From contig JAAAIG010000594.1 of NCBI GenBank assembly GCA_015852425.1, positions 7,249 to 24,796 on the forward strand: DNA of 17,548 nucleotides. The letters run 5' to 3'. The stretch's first letter is position 1. Each line of letters opens with the position of its first letter. Under the pieces are notes generated by a model that saw only the letters and a program-made list of their open reading frames with translations, was not told the origin of the DNA and searched no databases. This DNA comes from Gryganskiella cystojenkinii. Lineage: Eukaryota; Mortierellomycota; Mortierellomycetes; Mortierellales; Mortierellaceae. Both the position numbers and the translations under genes were made by a program. Positions 1-10,800 of the stretch are shown here, one piece after another.

Positions 1-822
1 CAACGAAAAAAAGGAAAAAAGGAACTCTTAGGGAAAAAAGGCAAGTGGTCACATGCAGTTACCATCAACTATCAAAGCCACAGCCTTCACCAGAGAGTGG
101 TCACTTAATTCCAGGGACCTCATTTACCATCCCTCCCTCTCGAAAAACCCAGAGACGCTTCTAAGCAGCGGGAGAAGGAGATAAGTGGGGTCGCGATCGG
201 CCCGCACTGGCCCCATTTAAGTTTTATGAGCGAGGTTATCATCTCTCTCACAACCCGGTTGTCTCTGGTGGTTCCAACGAGCTCGTCACTCGTGACTTGC
301 CTAAGCAAGCAAGTCTAGTTCATTGGGACCTGATATGCAATCAGTTCATGTCTGATGAATGTGAGGCTGGCGACAGACAAAAAAATATTTATTTTTTATG
401 ATTTCTCCACAATCCAATATCGGTGGGGAAGACAGAAGAAAATACCATAGCTCGATGATGACAAAGGATGGAATGTGTGGCGGTGGAACTAGGTTTAGTC
501 CTAGTATAATTTCACGTGCAACAGGGCTTGCGGAAGATAAAGGTCTGTTCCTGATTTTTATTTTTTATTTTTATAAAATCTTGGAGGATAGCCCATCTGC
601 CCATGTAGGGTCAATCCAGGCCTACGATCAATCCGGCATGCTGTGACAGGAATGCTAGAGTGGCCGACGATGGCAACTTACCGAAGCGAGACTGAAAAAA
701 AAAGTTGAACTCTCAAGCATCGTCCGAAACGACGACCTTCATTTCCAATCGCTCCTCCACTCGGAAAAAGAAGCAGCCGCTAGGTGGGCAAATCCAGCAG
801 GGAAAAAATAAATAAAAAACTT
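1..822. other. Left-end intergenic DNA and distal elongase promoter
   Basis: No gene is supported here. The only reading frame of any size is a 62-codon one on the minus strand (120-308) with no recognisable domain. On the + strand side there is a palindromic CACGTG at 513-518 and a CCAAT at 745-749, both upstream of the elongase and both common fungal promoter words. A/T-rich runs occur at 381-398 and 555-578. Whether 1-400 belongs to a gene lying to the left cannot be decided from this window. Confidence 0.5.
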
Positions 823-1046
823 TATAAAAAGTGAGCAGCACAGTTCATCTGGGAAAGTGCAAGGCCTCTGAAAGTAAGAAAGAAAGAACGAAAGACGACT
901 GGGAACCAAATGAAAAACAGCCGTCATTGCCATCTCCTTCATCCATCAGATTGATTTCTTTTTCTTTTTTTTTTTTCTTTTTCTTTTTCATCTCTAATCA
1001 TCATCTCCTTCTCTCATCACTCCCTTCCCCTCTCTTCATTCGCACA
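823..1046 (+). promoter_or_regulatory. Elongase core promoter and pyrimidine-rich 5' leader
   Basis: A TATAAAA lies at 823-829. From about 948 to 1046 the + strand is nearly pure pyrimidine, with long T runs at about 958-989, ending just before the start codon. A TATA-like word followed by a CT-rich tract is a common fungal core-promoter layout, so transcription probably begins in or just before the CT tract. The elongase frame stays open upstream to 831, but that extension is encoded by low-complexity DNA and is not conserved in the family as I remember it. Confidence 0.45.
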
Positions 1047-2694
1047 ATGGCCGCCTCAATCTTGGACAAGGTCAACTTTAGCATTGATCAGCCCTTTGGT
1101 ATCAAACTCGATGACTTTTTCGCTCAAGGTTACCAACTCGTCACTGGCAAGTCCATCGACTCTTTCCGCTTCACCGAAGGTGTCACCCCTCTGTCGACCA
1201 ACCAGGAGGTCATCATGTGGACCCTGACCTACTTTGTTGTCATCTTTGGCGGTCGTCAGATCATGAAGACCCAGGAGGCTTTCAAGCTCAAGTACCTCTT
1301 CATCCTCCACAACTTCTTGCTCACCATCGCCTCCGGCGCGCTCCTCTTGTTGTTCATTGAGAACCTTGTCCCTATCCTCTACCGTCACGGATTGTTCTAC
1401 GCCATCTGCCACGCCGGTGCCTGGACCCAGCGTCTCGAGTTGCTGTACTACCTCAACTATCTTGTCAAGTACTGGGAGTTGGCCGATACCGTTTTCCTTG
1501 TCCTCAAGAAGAAGAACCTCGGTACGTACCTTTTTCTCTTTGGTTCTTATGCCCTTGTATGCACTTATGCGTGTGGTTTTTTTATTTTATTTTTTTATAT
1601 CAGGGTGGATCACAGATCAACGAACGTGGTTACGTTTTTCATTTTGTATCGTATATATTTATTACTTTTTTTCTGTGCCCTGTGCTCTGGGATGCACCAT
1701 GTATATCCCCAACAAGAATACAAACAACCTCAATTGCCCCTCGAATGAAGAAGGAAGAGCACAGGAAATTGGATAAGCGATGGAAAAGCCCAAGCGGTTA
1801 TCTTTGTGTATTGCTTCAGGAACAGCAATGACCTTGAAGTACTAGACTCGTACCTGGATCAAAGAATTAAGAAAATGAAGGTGCCGCCCAGCCCTTCCTA
1901 TTAGGAAACCTCGGCTCTAGTTACGTCTCCTTTTTGGTGGTGAACAGCATACTTTCACACTTTTTTCTGCTCTTTCTCTTATCGCTTCCCATTTCTTCGT
2001 CATTGTTTGGGCCTTTTTATCTCTTTCTCTCATTACAGCAGCCTGCACCACAGTAGGGGGCACAGGGGCGGGGTTTTCTTACTTTTTCATGCTGTGGGAA
2101 AACTCGCAGAACAAATAATATGAGCACCAGGGCCAAGTCCCTGTCTTTTTTCGGATGTGTGCCCACATGGATGCACATGCCAGAAGAAAACGATGATTGA
2201 CTAATACACTGTGCATGATATCTATTACTTCTCATATAGAATTCTTGCACTACTTCCACCACTCGATGACCATGATTCTCTGCTACGTTCAGCTGGGAGG
2301 CTATACCTCGGTTTCCTGGGTTCCCATTACCTTGAACTTGACTGTCCACGTCCTCATGTACTACTACTACATGCGCTCGGCCGCCGGCGTCCGTATCTGG
2401 TGGAAGCAATACTTGACCACTATGCAAATCATCCAGTTTGTTTTGGATCTCGGCTTTATTTACTTCTGCTCCTACACCTACTTCGCCTTTACCTACTTCC
2501 CCTGGGCCCCTAACGCTGGCAAGTGCGCTGGTACCGAGGGCGCTGCATTGTTCGGATGCGGTCTTCTCTCCAGCTACTTGTTGTTGTTCATCAACTTTTA
2601 CCGCCTCACCTACAACGCCAAGGCCAAGGCTGCCAAGGAGCGTGGTACCAACGCTACCCCCAAGGCTGTCAAGCCCAAGAGCAAGCACATCTAG
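1047..2694 (+). CDS. ELO-family very long chain fatty acid elongase (3-ketoacyl-CoA synthase), two exons
   Basis: Exons 1047-1521 and 2240-2694 join in phase 1 (G+AA = Glu159) to give 309 residues. ELO proteins are multi-pass ER membrane enzymes that condense malonyl-CoA with an acyl-CoA, the first step of the elongation cycle. The family signatures are all visible: KxxExxDT (K141, E144, D147, T148), the catalytic histidine box HYFHH (162-166), NxxxHVxMYYYY (N191, H195, Y199-Y202) and TxxQxxQF (218-225). Hydrophobic segments run through the protein. The tail is Lys-rich and ends KSKHI, which fits a KxKxx-type ER retrieval signal. The start has A at -3 and G at +4 and matches the remembered N-terminus of M. 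alpina ELO-type proteins (MAELO/MALCE1 group). Fungal Elo1/2/3-like rather than the gamma-linolenate elongase GLELO; the substrate (saturated, monounsaturated or polyunsaturated) cannot be read from sequence alone. Confidence 0.95.
1522..2239 (+). other. Elongase intron, 718 nt
   Basis: The donor is G|GTACGT at 1521/1522 and the acceptor ATAG|AATTC at 2239/2240. A branch-point-like CTAATAC lies at about 2200-2206. Splicing restores the family sequence KKKNL-EFLHYFHH with no missing residue, so no hidden exon is needed. If the intron is retained, the frame stays open to a stop at 1746-1748 and the product loses the histidine box. I see no snoRNA or tRNA inside. Confidence 0.9.
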
Positions 2695-3654
2695 AGGAGT
2701 TGAACTGGATTCCGTCGGACAATGAGGGATGCTTAAGATGACTAGCTCTTGGAGGACGCGTTTCTATACACGGACGATCGAGAGTAGGAGGAACAGGATC
2801 TCTTTTTTGTCTCTTTATTTCCTTACTATCTTTCTTTGGGACCACTTTTCAACGGATAGACGCTGAGTAATCCTGGCGAGGCTTTAGAGTCGTCATGTTA
2901 TCGTCTTCTCTTTTTACAAGCATTCAAACAACTCTTTTCCTTTTCACGGACCATTATCCACCCGTAATACCATCCTCATCGATCTCCTTTTGCTCCTTTT
3001 CGTTCTTTGTTTGTTTTATTTTCTGTGCTTCTTTTTACATTTGCTTTCATTTTCCTGTACTTGTCCCCCTTTCAACTTTTCGGCCTATAGAAAAACTCAT
3101 TGGCATCATACCACGCCGCGTACAATATACGTCAAATATAAAAAATATCCCCAAGCCTTGGACTGGTTCAAAGGGAGACAATCGATTATCAAGAGCCGAT
3201 CTCTTGTTCGCGAAAGGAGGAGAAACCCTCCCAAGGGGTGTTTGCGAAAATTCCTCCCGAAGGTTCACTGGAAACTGTATCTTTAAAAAAAAAAAGATGC
3301 AGAAAAGGCAGAGAAAGGGAACAGGGAACAGGGAACCGAGCGCGAAACGAGCCCCTGCGGATCGCTTTGTGAACTTTCTCGCACACCCAAAAAAACCAAA
3401 AGCCGCGCAACTCTGGCTCGGTTGGGCGAGAAAAAAAAGAGCATTGTCAAAGTGAGATTCCTGAAAGTGAATGCATTTCTATTTTTTCTCATTCCAATCA
3501 TCTTTTTGTTCTCTCCTTCGTTACTCATCCCACCAAACACATCTTTCTCAACCAGACGAACGGAAAGTACAAAGTGAACTCTTTTATTGGAGCTATCATA
3601 AGGACGTGAGCTGAAAACCCCACTTTCCCAACTTTGAAAGTTTCGTGACAAACA
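2695..3654. other. Elongase 3' region and epoxide hydrolase promoter
   Basis: This 960-nt spacer separates two genes on the same strand. I see no clear AATAAA after the elongase. A 186-codon frame at 2895-3455 is rich in Ser/Phe then Lys/Arg and reads as low-complexity DNA, not a protein. A small tandem of three 7-nt units (GGGAAC plus A or C) lies at 3317-3337. From about 3477 the + strand becomes pyrimidine-rich with a CCAAT near 3494, a plausible promoter and leader for the next gene. Confidence 0.5.
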
Positions 3655-5442
3655 ATGCCCAACCCACCTTCTTCCTCTTCTCTCGAGGACAGCTTTGTCT
3701 CGATTCAAGAAAAGACCGAGGCCTTGGCCTCCACCCAGTCTCGCAAAACGTCTTCTTCTTCCAGCACCAACAACCATTACGACCATCATTGCCATCGCCC
3801 TCTTTCCTCTCTCTCTTCCTCATCTTCGTCTCTATACGATGAGACCAAGGATCCCTTGTCACCCAACTATATCGATCCTCGAATCCCACGTCGTCTCGTT
3901 CTCAAATCTCGCCGTGCAGATGTCATCCCAACTCTGAAGCATCGTCTGGCCGAGACCCGGTATCCGGATCAGATTGAAGCGGCCGGTTGGTCCTACGGGA
4001 TTGGCACTAACGTCTTGAAGAACCTGACCCGTGAATGGCTGCATTCTTATGACTGGGAAAGAGAGCTCGCGATACTGAACCGAGATCATGACCACTGGAC
4101 CTGCCGAGTCAACGGACTCGACTTACATTATGTCCGATTTGATCCCTGGGCAGGCTCGATTGAGGGTGAGGAGTCGGGCGACTTCAGGGAGAACCCTTAT
4201 GCCAGCGAAGAGACCGTGAACGACAAGGGAGAGATCATTATGCCACTGCTGTTGATCCATGGCTGGCCTGGTTCTTGGTACGAGTTTGCAAAGGCCTTGA
4301 AGTTGCTGAAGAAACGTGGTCGCTATCAGATCATTGTTCCTTCCCTTCCTGGGTTCGGATGGAGTCAAGGTAATCGTGAAACTCTAATGGAAGGGGAGGA
4401 CAGAAGGGTTATGACAAGACAAGATATTGGTCCAAACAAAAGAACCGAATGCTAAACCGATGTTGGTGCTTCTTGGTTTACAATTCCTTGCATTGTAGCC
4501 CCCACGCAAAAGGGATTCGGTGTCCGAGCGATGGCCAAGATTCTTCATGACCTGATGCAACAACTCGGTTATAAGCACTATGTCGTCCAGGGCGGCGACT
4601 GGGGTGGCATCATCTCTCGTGCGATCGCAACCTTGTATCCAGAGCACTGTCTCGCCATACACGTCAATATGTTGCCTTGTCTCCCACCTCGACCTTGGTC
4701 TCGCCCCATTGGATTCCTCAAAGCCATTTCCGGTTTCTTGGCCCCTCAAGTCGTTTATAAGTCCAATCCACGTGAAAAGGAATCAATCGAGGCACTCAAG
4801 CTCTACGCGATTCAGGAGGGTGCTTATTTCTTTGTCCAATCGACTAAACCACAAACCTTGGGCCATGCGTTGTTGGACTCGCCTGTAGGGCTGCTGTCCT
4901 GGTTGGGGGAGAAATACCTTTCCTGGGCAGATCTGGACCCTGTCCACCCGGGGACCTGGCCGTTCTCAAAGACCGAGTTGTTGACACAGATCATGATTTA
5001 TCATTCGACAGAGTCGATCACGTCCTCGACCAGAATTTACTATGAGACGTATCAGAACAATGATTTGAAGTGGTTGCTTCGACGCCCTGTCCCGGCAAGT
5101 GTCCCCGTCGGCGTCGGTGTTTGGAAGAAGGAACTGTTCATGGTGCCACGTGCCTGGGCCGAGTAAGCGTTTTGCTTTGTTCTTTTGATCGCTTTTTTAC
5201 GCCGTCAGGACGACATGCTGCATTGCTGTTATGCTTTCATGATGCACCTACTAAACACAAGTCTCTTTTTTCTTTCTTTCAGTGACTGGATGAATGTTGT
5301 TTCATGGCATGAGTTCCCCAAGGGTGGACATTTCGCTGCGTTTGAAAGGCCTGTCGAGTGGGAAAAGGAGATTGTGGATTTCTTTACAAGCGAGACCATC
5401 CTCGACCTCTTTACCGCCAAAAGGCACGGTTTCAAGATCTAA
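3655..5442 (+). CDS. Microsomal-type epoxide hydrolase (alpha/beta hydrolase fold), three exons
   Basis: Exons 3655-4369, 4499-5162 and 5283-5442 join to 512 residues; introns are 129 and 120 nt with GTAATC/GTAAGC donors and TTGTAG/TTTCAG acceptors. Family enzymes open epoxides to vicinal diols through an aspartyl ester. An EHN-type N-terminal domain runs from about 74 to 160 (TRYPDQ, GWSYG). The oxyanion motif HGWPGSW starts at H202. The nucleophile is D272 in GGDWGG, the base H476 in GGHFAAFE, and the charge-relay acid probably E450, 26 residues before the His, about the spacing in mammalian mEH. Lid tyrosines are probably Y348 (EGAYFFVQSTKP) and Y419 or Y420. A Ser-rich extension fills residues 1-65, and a ~25-residue acidic insert (about 165-192) precedes the core. 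No hydrophobic anchor is present, unlike mEH, so it is probably soluble. Start has A at -3. Natural substrate unknown; xenobiotic or epoxy-fatty-acid epoxides are possible. Confidence 0.93.
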
Positions 5443-7550
5443 AAGTAAATACAAGACGATGCGAACCATCCACGTTGCCTGTTGTAGACTTATCATTCAT
5501 TGCTAAAAAAGAGGCAGCAAGAAAAAAATAGTCATTTTTCCTCAAACATCTTGGGGATACCAAAGTAGTTGGCGGGACGAACGGAGGCTGAGGCGCCAAA
5601 AAGAAAAGAAAAAACGAGGGTTGCCAGAGGAGGGAGTATTGAAGGTGCAGGTACTTTTCGAGGGGTACCCTGCTCTCTTTCAGGGGCAGGGGATCACAAC
5701 GGCATCCTCCTGTAGGTCTTGTGGTGGTCAAGAGAGAGGTTGTGCACAGCTCAGGACGAACCATCGCTCCTGGGAAACATGTCAAAAACGTAAATTTGGT
5801 TGCACAAAGAGCCAAAAACAATCACCAGATGATGTCTAGTCACCAAAAGGACTTCTTACTTCATTCCACTGGTCAGGGGGACTTCGACAGCCCAAGAGGT
5901 GTTTATTTTTCGATCAAAGGTTTAGCGCGGATTTTATCACACGACATCATCGCAGAAGAGGCCAAGGGAAGGGAGGGAAAGAGGTTTTGACTTTTGAGTT
6001 TCCATCTGTGTGTTGACGAGTGTTGTGCAGCCTATTTTTGCGCTTTCATTTCATTTGATATTTTGCTGTTCTTGCTTTGTATCAACGAATACGCGCTAGA
6101 ACTTTTTTTTTTTTTTTTTGCGTTCGACAACTAAGTGCAAAGCAATTAGAGTAAACGGCAACAAAAACAAAGAGACAACACGGAGCATCGCCATTCAAAA
6201 AATGGTGTGGAAAGGGAAAAAACCCGAATCCACACCCGCAGATGTCATTCCGGTCGGTCAGGGTGCACAACTTTGCTGACGAAAAAAGGCGGTGAAAGTG
6301 TGCCCGTGAAAACGTTAAAAAAAGCGCCTCATTTCCGTCCCGACGTGTTTTTCCTTTCTACTTGGATGAACGGGGATTGGATCGAAAAAAAGTTCCCAGG
6401 CCACGTTTTTAATTTGTTTGTTTGTGTATTTTTTAGGGGAGATTAACAAGGGGTCGTGAGAGAAGAGGAAGGAAGGTGACTGAAGATCCACGTACTGCCA
6501 GCCTCAGAATAGGGCACCCCTATTGACCCTAAATTTTTTTGGCTGTCGCCAAGAACAGAGACAGATGATGACGGAAAGAGAGGAAGAGAGAGAAAGAGAC
6601 ATGGAGCAAATCCGAAATGGATCAAGGACCGGCCAGATCGAACTTTGCGGGGTCACAAAAAAAAATGAGTTCGTTGGTTCTACGATTGTTCAGGTTCATC
6701 AGATCCAGGTCCGCTCTTTCTTTCTCTGGATTGCACCATTTGCATCTCCACAGGATCCATCATCCATGAGCAAAGGTGCACTTGCAATGAGGTATGAGAG
6801 TAGTCCACCACCAAAGAAAACAAAAAGAGGGAAAAGAGCGAGCACTGTAAATCTTTTTTGAGTCGAAAATTTGTTTCCCAGGCACAAAAGGAATCTTCCC
6901 GCCAGTCAAAAGAACAAGGACGAAATGAAAAAGCGGCAAGGAAGAAAAAGAACCTGTTCTGCAAAAGCACAAAAATAGAGTGCACCCTCATATCGATTTT
7001 ATCGATTCATTTCTTTCCAGGAACAGAACACTCTTTTTTTTGCATTTCTGTACACTTGAACCCATCTCTGACCTCTCTTTCAATCTCTTTCCATTCAATT
7101 GCATCCTCTCATCACCTCTTCACCTGTCACTAAGTCAATTCATTCACCAGACAGCCCTCACAGGAACCACAGCGACCTGACAACCACAACCATTAATTCA
7201 TCCCACCTCATTCATACACACAGCCTCCAGCACACATTTCCACTTTTTTGTATTTCCATTAGCTGCACCCCAGGCTCCAACCCCCCCGCACTTTGTCCTC
7301 CCCCCTGCAAAACCCCTTTCTCGCAACTGCCCTCATTTTTTCATTGACTCTCCTCCTCATAAAACCAGAGAGTTCTTTATCTCGTAACCACCTTTTGATC
7401 TTTCAGCCCTTTTCCCAAGAGGCCAGCAAACACAAGTTCGAGTCGACCGACAATCCTTGGGACGACCTTGTCTTTTGTTTTATTTTTATTTGTCAAAAAG
7501 GAGGAGCGAAGCACATTCGGGAGACGCCCATCTCATTCTTGCTCTTTCTC
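5443..7550. other. Long intergenic stretch without a supported gene
   Basis: About 2.1 kb between the epoxide hydrolase stop and the leader of the next gene. It holds a run of 17 T at 6103-6119, a purine-rich GA stretch at about 6569-6602 and many short A/T runs. Reading frames here are all short and biased by low-complexity DNA. I looked on both strands for tRNA, 5S, U6 and conserved coding exons and found none. It may contain distal promoter elements, an untranslated exon or a non-coding transcript; the sequence does not decide. Confidence 0.5.
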
Positions 7551-7825
7551 TCTGTGGATCCTCGCCGCTTCACCTCCTCACAGCTCTCCCCTCGTCCTTT
7601 TTTTATTTTATTTTTTTATTTTCCTTCGCGAGCTTCTTTCTTCCTTCCTTCATTCTCTCTCGCCAGTCTATCCGTTCTTTTTGTTTCCTTTCTATCACCA
7701 ACCCACCATATTTCTCTGTTCTGCTTCATTTCTTACAATCTCTTGACGGCCACAAAGAAAATTGCCCTTGCCAGAGAAGGTCAAAATCTCTGGAGGACAG
7801 AACAGTTTTCGATTATACCAGTACC
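7551..7825 (+). promoter_or_regulatory. Pyrimidine-rich leader of the LEA-2-like gene
   Basis: From about 7559 to 7740 the + strand is CT/T-rich. The base character changes to ordinary coding composition near the ATG at 7826. The reading frame is open upstream to a Met at 7457, but that part codes only for Phe/Ser/Leu-rich low-complexity sequence, as expected of an untranslated pyrimidine tract. I found no convincing TATA box. Confidence 0.4.
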
Positions 7826-10800
7826 ATGGCAGCCTCAGGAACATCACCAAAGTTGCCGGCGGCAACCCCTCAACAGCAGCCATCACTGCCACAACCACTG
7901 AGAAGACCGACCCACAAATCTCGATCTGGTCATAATAAACCGGCCGAGTTGAAGGTCTTGACTCCTCAACAATCCAACGCCCAGACCTTGTCCAACAGCA
8001 ACTCCTTCTCTAGCACTGCCAGTGCTGACATTGATGTGCAACCAGGGAGTGATGCAGCTACAAACTCGTCTTTGTCGACGACACCTGCTCAGTCGACAAC
8101 ACCTGTCCCTGCGACCACCCCGTTACAATCGACCACCCCCCTCCAGTCGACAACGCCTTTATCCATACCATCACAACATCATCAACAACAACAGCAACAA
8201 CACTTTCAACCATTACAGCGTGGAGTAACCATGGGGAAGTCTTCAGGGACGACGACATTAACAACAACAACGAGACAACCGACAACAATAGCTTCAATAT
8301 GGCCTCAAAGTCCAGATCCAACCTCAAGTGTAGGAGGCGGTACCTCAGTACTATCAGCATCAACACCAGGAGGTTCAGGAGGGGGAAGGGGAGTTGCAGC
8401 TCAGTTTCATGGCAATAATAACAGCAACACCTCCTCTTCTGCTTATGCCGGCTCACATTATCATCATCCTCCATACTCTACTTCAACAAACCGACCTTAC
8501 ACACCTGCTACTCCAGGGACCCCAATCACCCCGCCCTCGGCTGCAGTTTTAACGTCGCCAAGATTAGATCCATATGCGAATCAAGGGATCAGCAGTGGCG
8601 GTGCAAAGTCGCCTGGACTTTTCCTTTTTGGGACAGCGACTACACAACGGGTAGGATCGATCAGTGGACCATCTGGAGGGCCAGGGATGACAACGAGGCG
8701 GATGCCGAGTAGTGAATCTTCATTGTATGATCCTTATCGCGCTCGACAACCGGGCGTATCCGCCAACAGGGTCAAGAATGGTAAGCAGAGAATCCCAAAA
8801 AAAAAAAAAAAAAAAATGGTCGTTCGAGAACTCCGAGTCGCTTTATTTTTTTTCGATGACCAGAGTTGCCCACCTTTTTTTCTGTTCTTCAGACTCGAAC
8901 ATTGGATCCCTCTTTTTTTGTTTGATTTTGTTAATGTGTTTAAGAGGAGTGGGGCTTGTTGCAGAATGCTCAATTGGTCAAACAAACTTTTCTCATCCTT
9001 AATTTTCACATCAACAAGCTCTTCGTTTTGTTCTTCTGGCGTGTTTCTCGTCCCCCTCCCTCTCTTTCGACAACAATCGGGCAATCAAGGTTGATGAAGA
9101 AAGCTAATAGAAAAAGAAAGAAAAGACTGGGTGAACGCGGGACAAAACGTTAATTGAAGAGACAAGCGAAATTGATATTCGATCGGCTAGAGTTGAGAGA
9201 AAAGAGGATACACAGGGCAAGGAAGTGAAGGTACAAAAATACTGCAGAGATAGTGGCGGCAACGATCGATACGCACATTTGCGATCTGAGCGGATGAATT
9301 TTGACTTTTTTTTTAATCGATTGCGAGCAAAAAAGACCTCAAACCTGTTCGCTCTTCTCAGCTGCACTTCCTTCTCATGTTTTTTTGTTCCCTATTTCTG
9401 TCGCGACATCTTTTTTTCTCTTCGTCTTTCTGGACAACAACACATGGTCGGACCCTTCTGGCTCGTGTTCCGATTCGTATTTTTTTCTCAGGCACGCGCG
9501 CCTTTCAAGGGAAAAAAATAGGGATCGAGGGATGATCTCTTCCCTGCTTACAGTCTTCAGTCTTCTTTGGACAATGCCCTTTGGCCTCTTCACTTGACCA
9601 GGTCACCATCGCAATCATTTCTTTCCCACCTCGCCCTACCACCATCAAATGCGCCGGTCTCCGCTGTGCATTTTTTTTTGCTAGATTCTTATATGGCCTT
9701 ACTTTTGAGCATTTTTTTTTTTTGTTGAATATCGAGGGGGTGGAAGTGGATGGAGCAAAAGACCCCATCATCACAGAAAACCGTTGTAATCTTTATCCTT
9801 CTCCTTTCAACATCTGTCCAATGCCATGTTTTTTCCCTCCACATTTTTTTTTCAGGGGAAAGTTGAAGGAAACTGGGGACAGAGAGAAAAAGGACCAGCC
9901 GCAGTGAGGTGGGGTTGATCTCACGCTGGGTAAAGATCTTTGTTCGCTCTTGGGAAAAAAAGAATGAAAAAACACGGGGAGAACCGAAGAGAGCTTTTTT
10001 CTAGTTGGGTTCTTTTTCACTTTCGCAGTTGTCCAGAACCTGCTATTATGCTGTCTGTCTTTCTGGGCACTGAGGCAAGAAAGGGAGGGAGGAGAACAAC
10101 AATTTCTTTTGTTTGGCAACTCTTGTTAGGTGTTCAACCCTTTTTCTTTATTTTTGAGAGCACCGAGGCACAGAGCACCGGAAACCCTCTCGTTCTCTGA
10201 ACCTGCTGTCCCTTTTCTTCTCCTTTTTTCTGTCGGTCAAAGAACCTGAACCTTCATGAGCTGACCTAACTCTCTCCCTCTCTCTCTTCGTGTCTTGACG
10301 GCAACCCTGTTTTAGAATACCAAGCCCAATCGCCCATTCGTGAGAGCCACTCGACATTTCCTCAGCAGCCGTACCATTACTCTAGCAGTGCGACCCATGC
10401 ATCCTCTTCGGACGAGGACTTGCATCATCACCAACATGGACACCACAAGGAATCCCTAACGGAGGAACAAGTGTTTGGCATGATGGTCATGCACCCTCCA
10501 CCTTCCATCGGTCAACGTGAAGACTATTACCGTCAGTCGCCCACGTTGACCGCGTCTCAGACCCTCGCTGCGACATATGGAAACCCTGGAGCCAGTCGAC
10601 CGGAATCACCCTTTCAATCATCCTCGCCTTACCTGCCTTACCAGTCTTATCAGCCGTACAGCCATCAGTTATCGTTACCCTCGCCCATGATCATGGAATC
10701 TGGATATGGAGTCTTGCCAAGTCCTGTCGCCATGACATCTCCAGGACTTAGCCCCTTTTATTACAGCGGTTCAGGAAGCAGCGAGGAGAGACCTACGGAA

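Noticed and set aside
120..308. 62-codon minus-strand frame at the left end
   Set aside because: Short, no domain and no promoter signs; a fragment of a gene to the left is possible but not supported.
831..1046. Upstream in-frame start of the elongase at 831
   Set aside because: The added 72 residues are encoded by the A/T-rich and poly-T leader and do not match the family N-terminus, which begins at 1047.
1521..1530. Perfect palindrome GGTACGTACC at the elongase splice donor
   Set aside because: It is explained by the coding end plus a GTACGT donor; most likely coincidence.
2017..2688. 223-codon minus-strand frame over elongase exon 2
   Set aside because: It is an antisense shadow of a strongly conserved exon, with low-complexity Gly/Val/Leu composition and no domain. 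The same applies to the 118-codon minus frame at 1056-1412.
2895..3455. 186-codon + frame between elongase and epoxide hydrolase
   Set aside because: Ser/Phe-rich then Lys/Arg-rich sequence from T-rich and A-rich DNA; no domain, no splice logic, codon use unlike the neighbouring genes.
5521..5600. Possible terminal exon on the minus strand, reading ASVRPANYFGIPKMFEEK then stop, after a CAG with a pyrimidine tract
   Set aside because: It looks protein-like, but no donor in the right phase and no partner exon could be found upstream on the minus strand, so about 18 codons are not enough to call a gene.
7457..7825. In-frame N-terminal extension of the LEA-2-like protein from a Met at 7457
   Set aside because: The 123 extra residues are Phe/Ser/Leu-rich products of a pyrimidine tract, and would add a spurious membrane-like segment. 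The ATG at 7826 has a good context and lies where normal coding composition begins.
5443..7825. tRNA, snoRNA or other structured RNA gene in the long gap or in the long introns
   Set aside because: Partial C-box-like words (for example near 9090) and B-box-like words were seen, but no matching D box, stem or cloverleaf at the right distance.
8893..9094. Cassette exon inside the giant intron using the acceptor at 8891/8892
   Set aside because: The resulting frame soon stops (about 37 codons), is hydrophobic T-rich sequence, and is not needed to join exon 1 to the exon at 10316.
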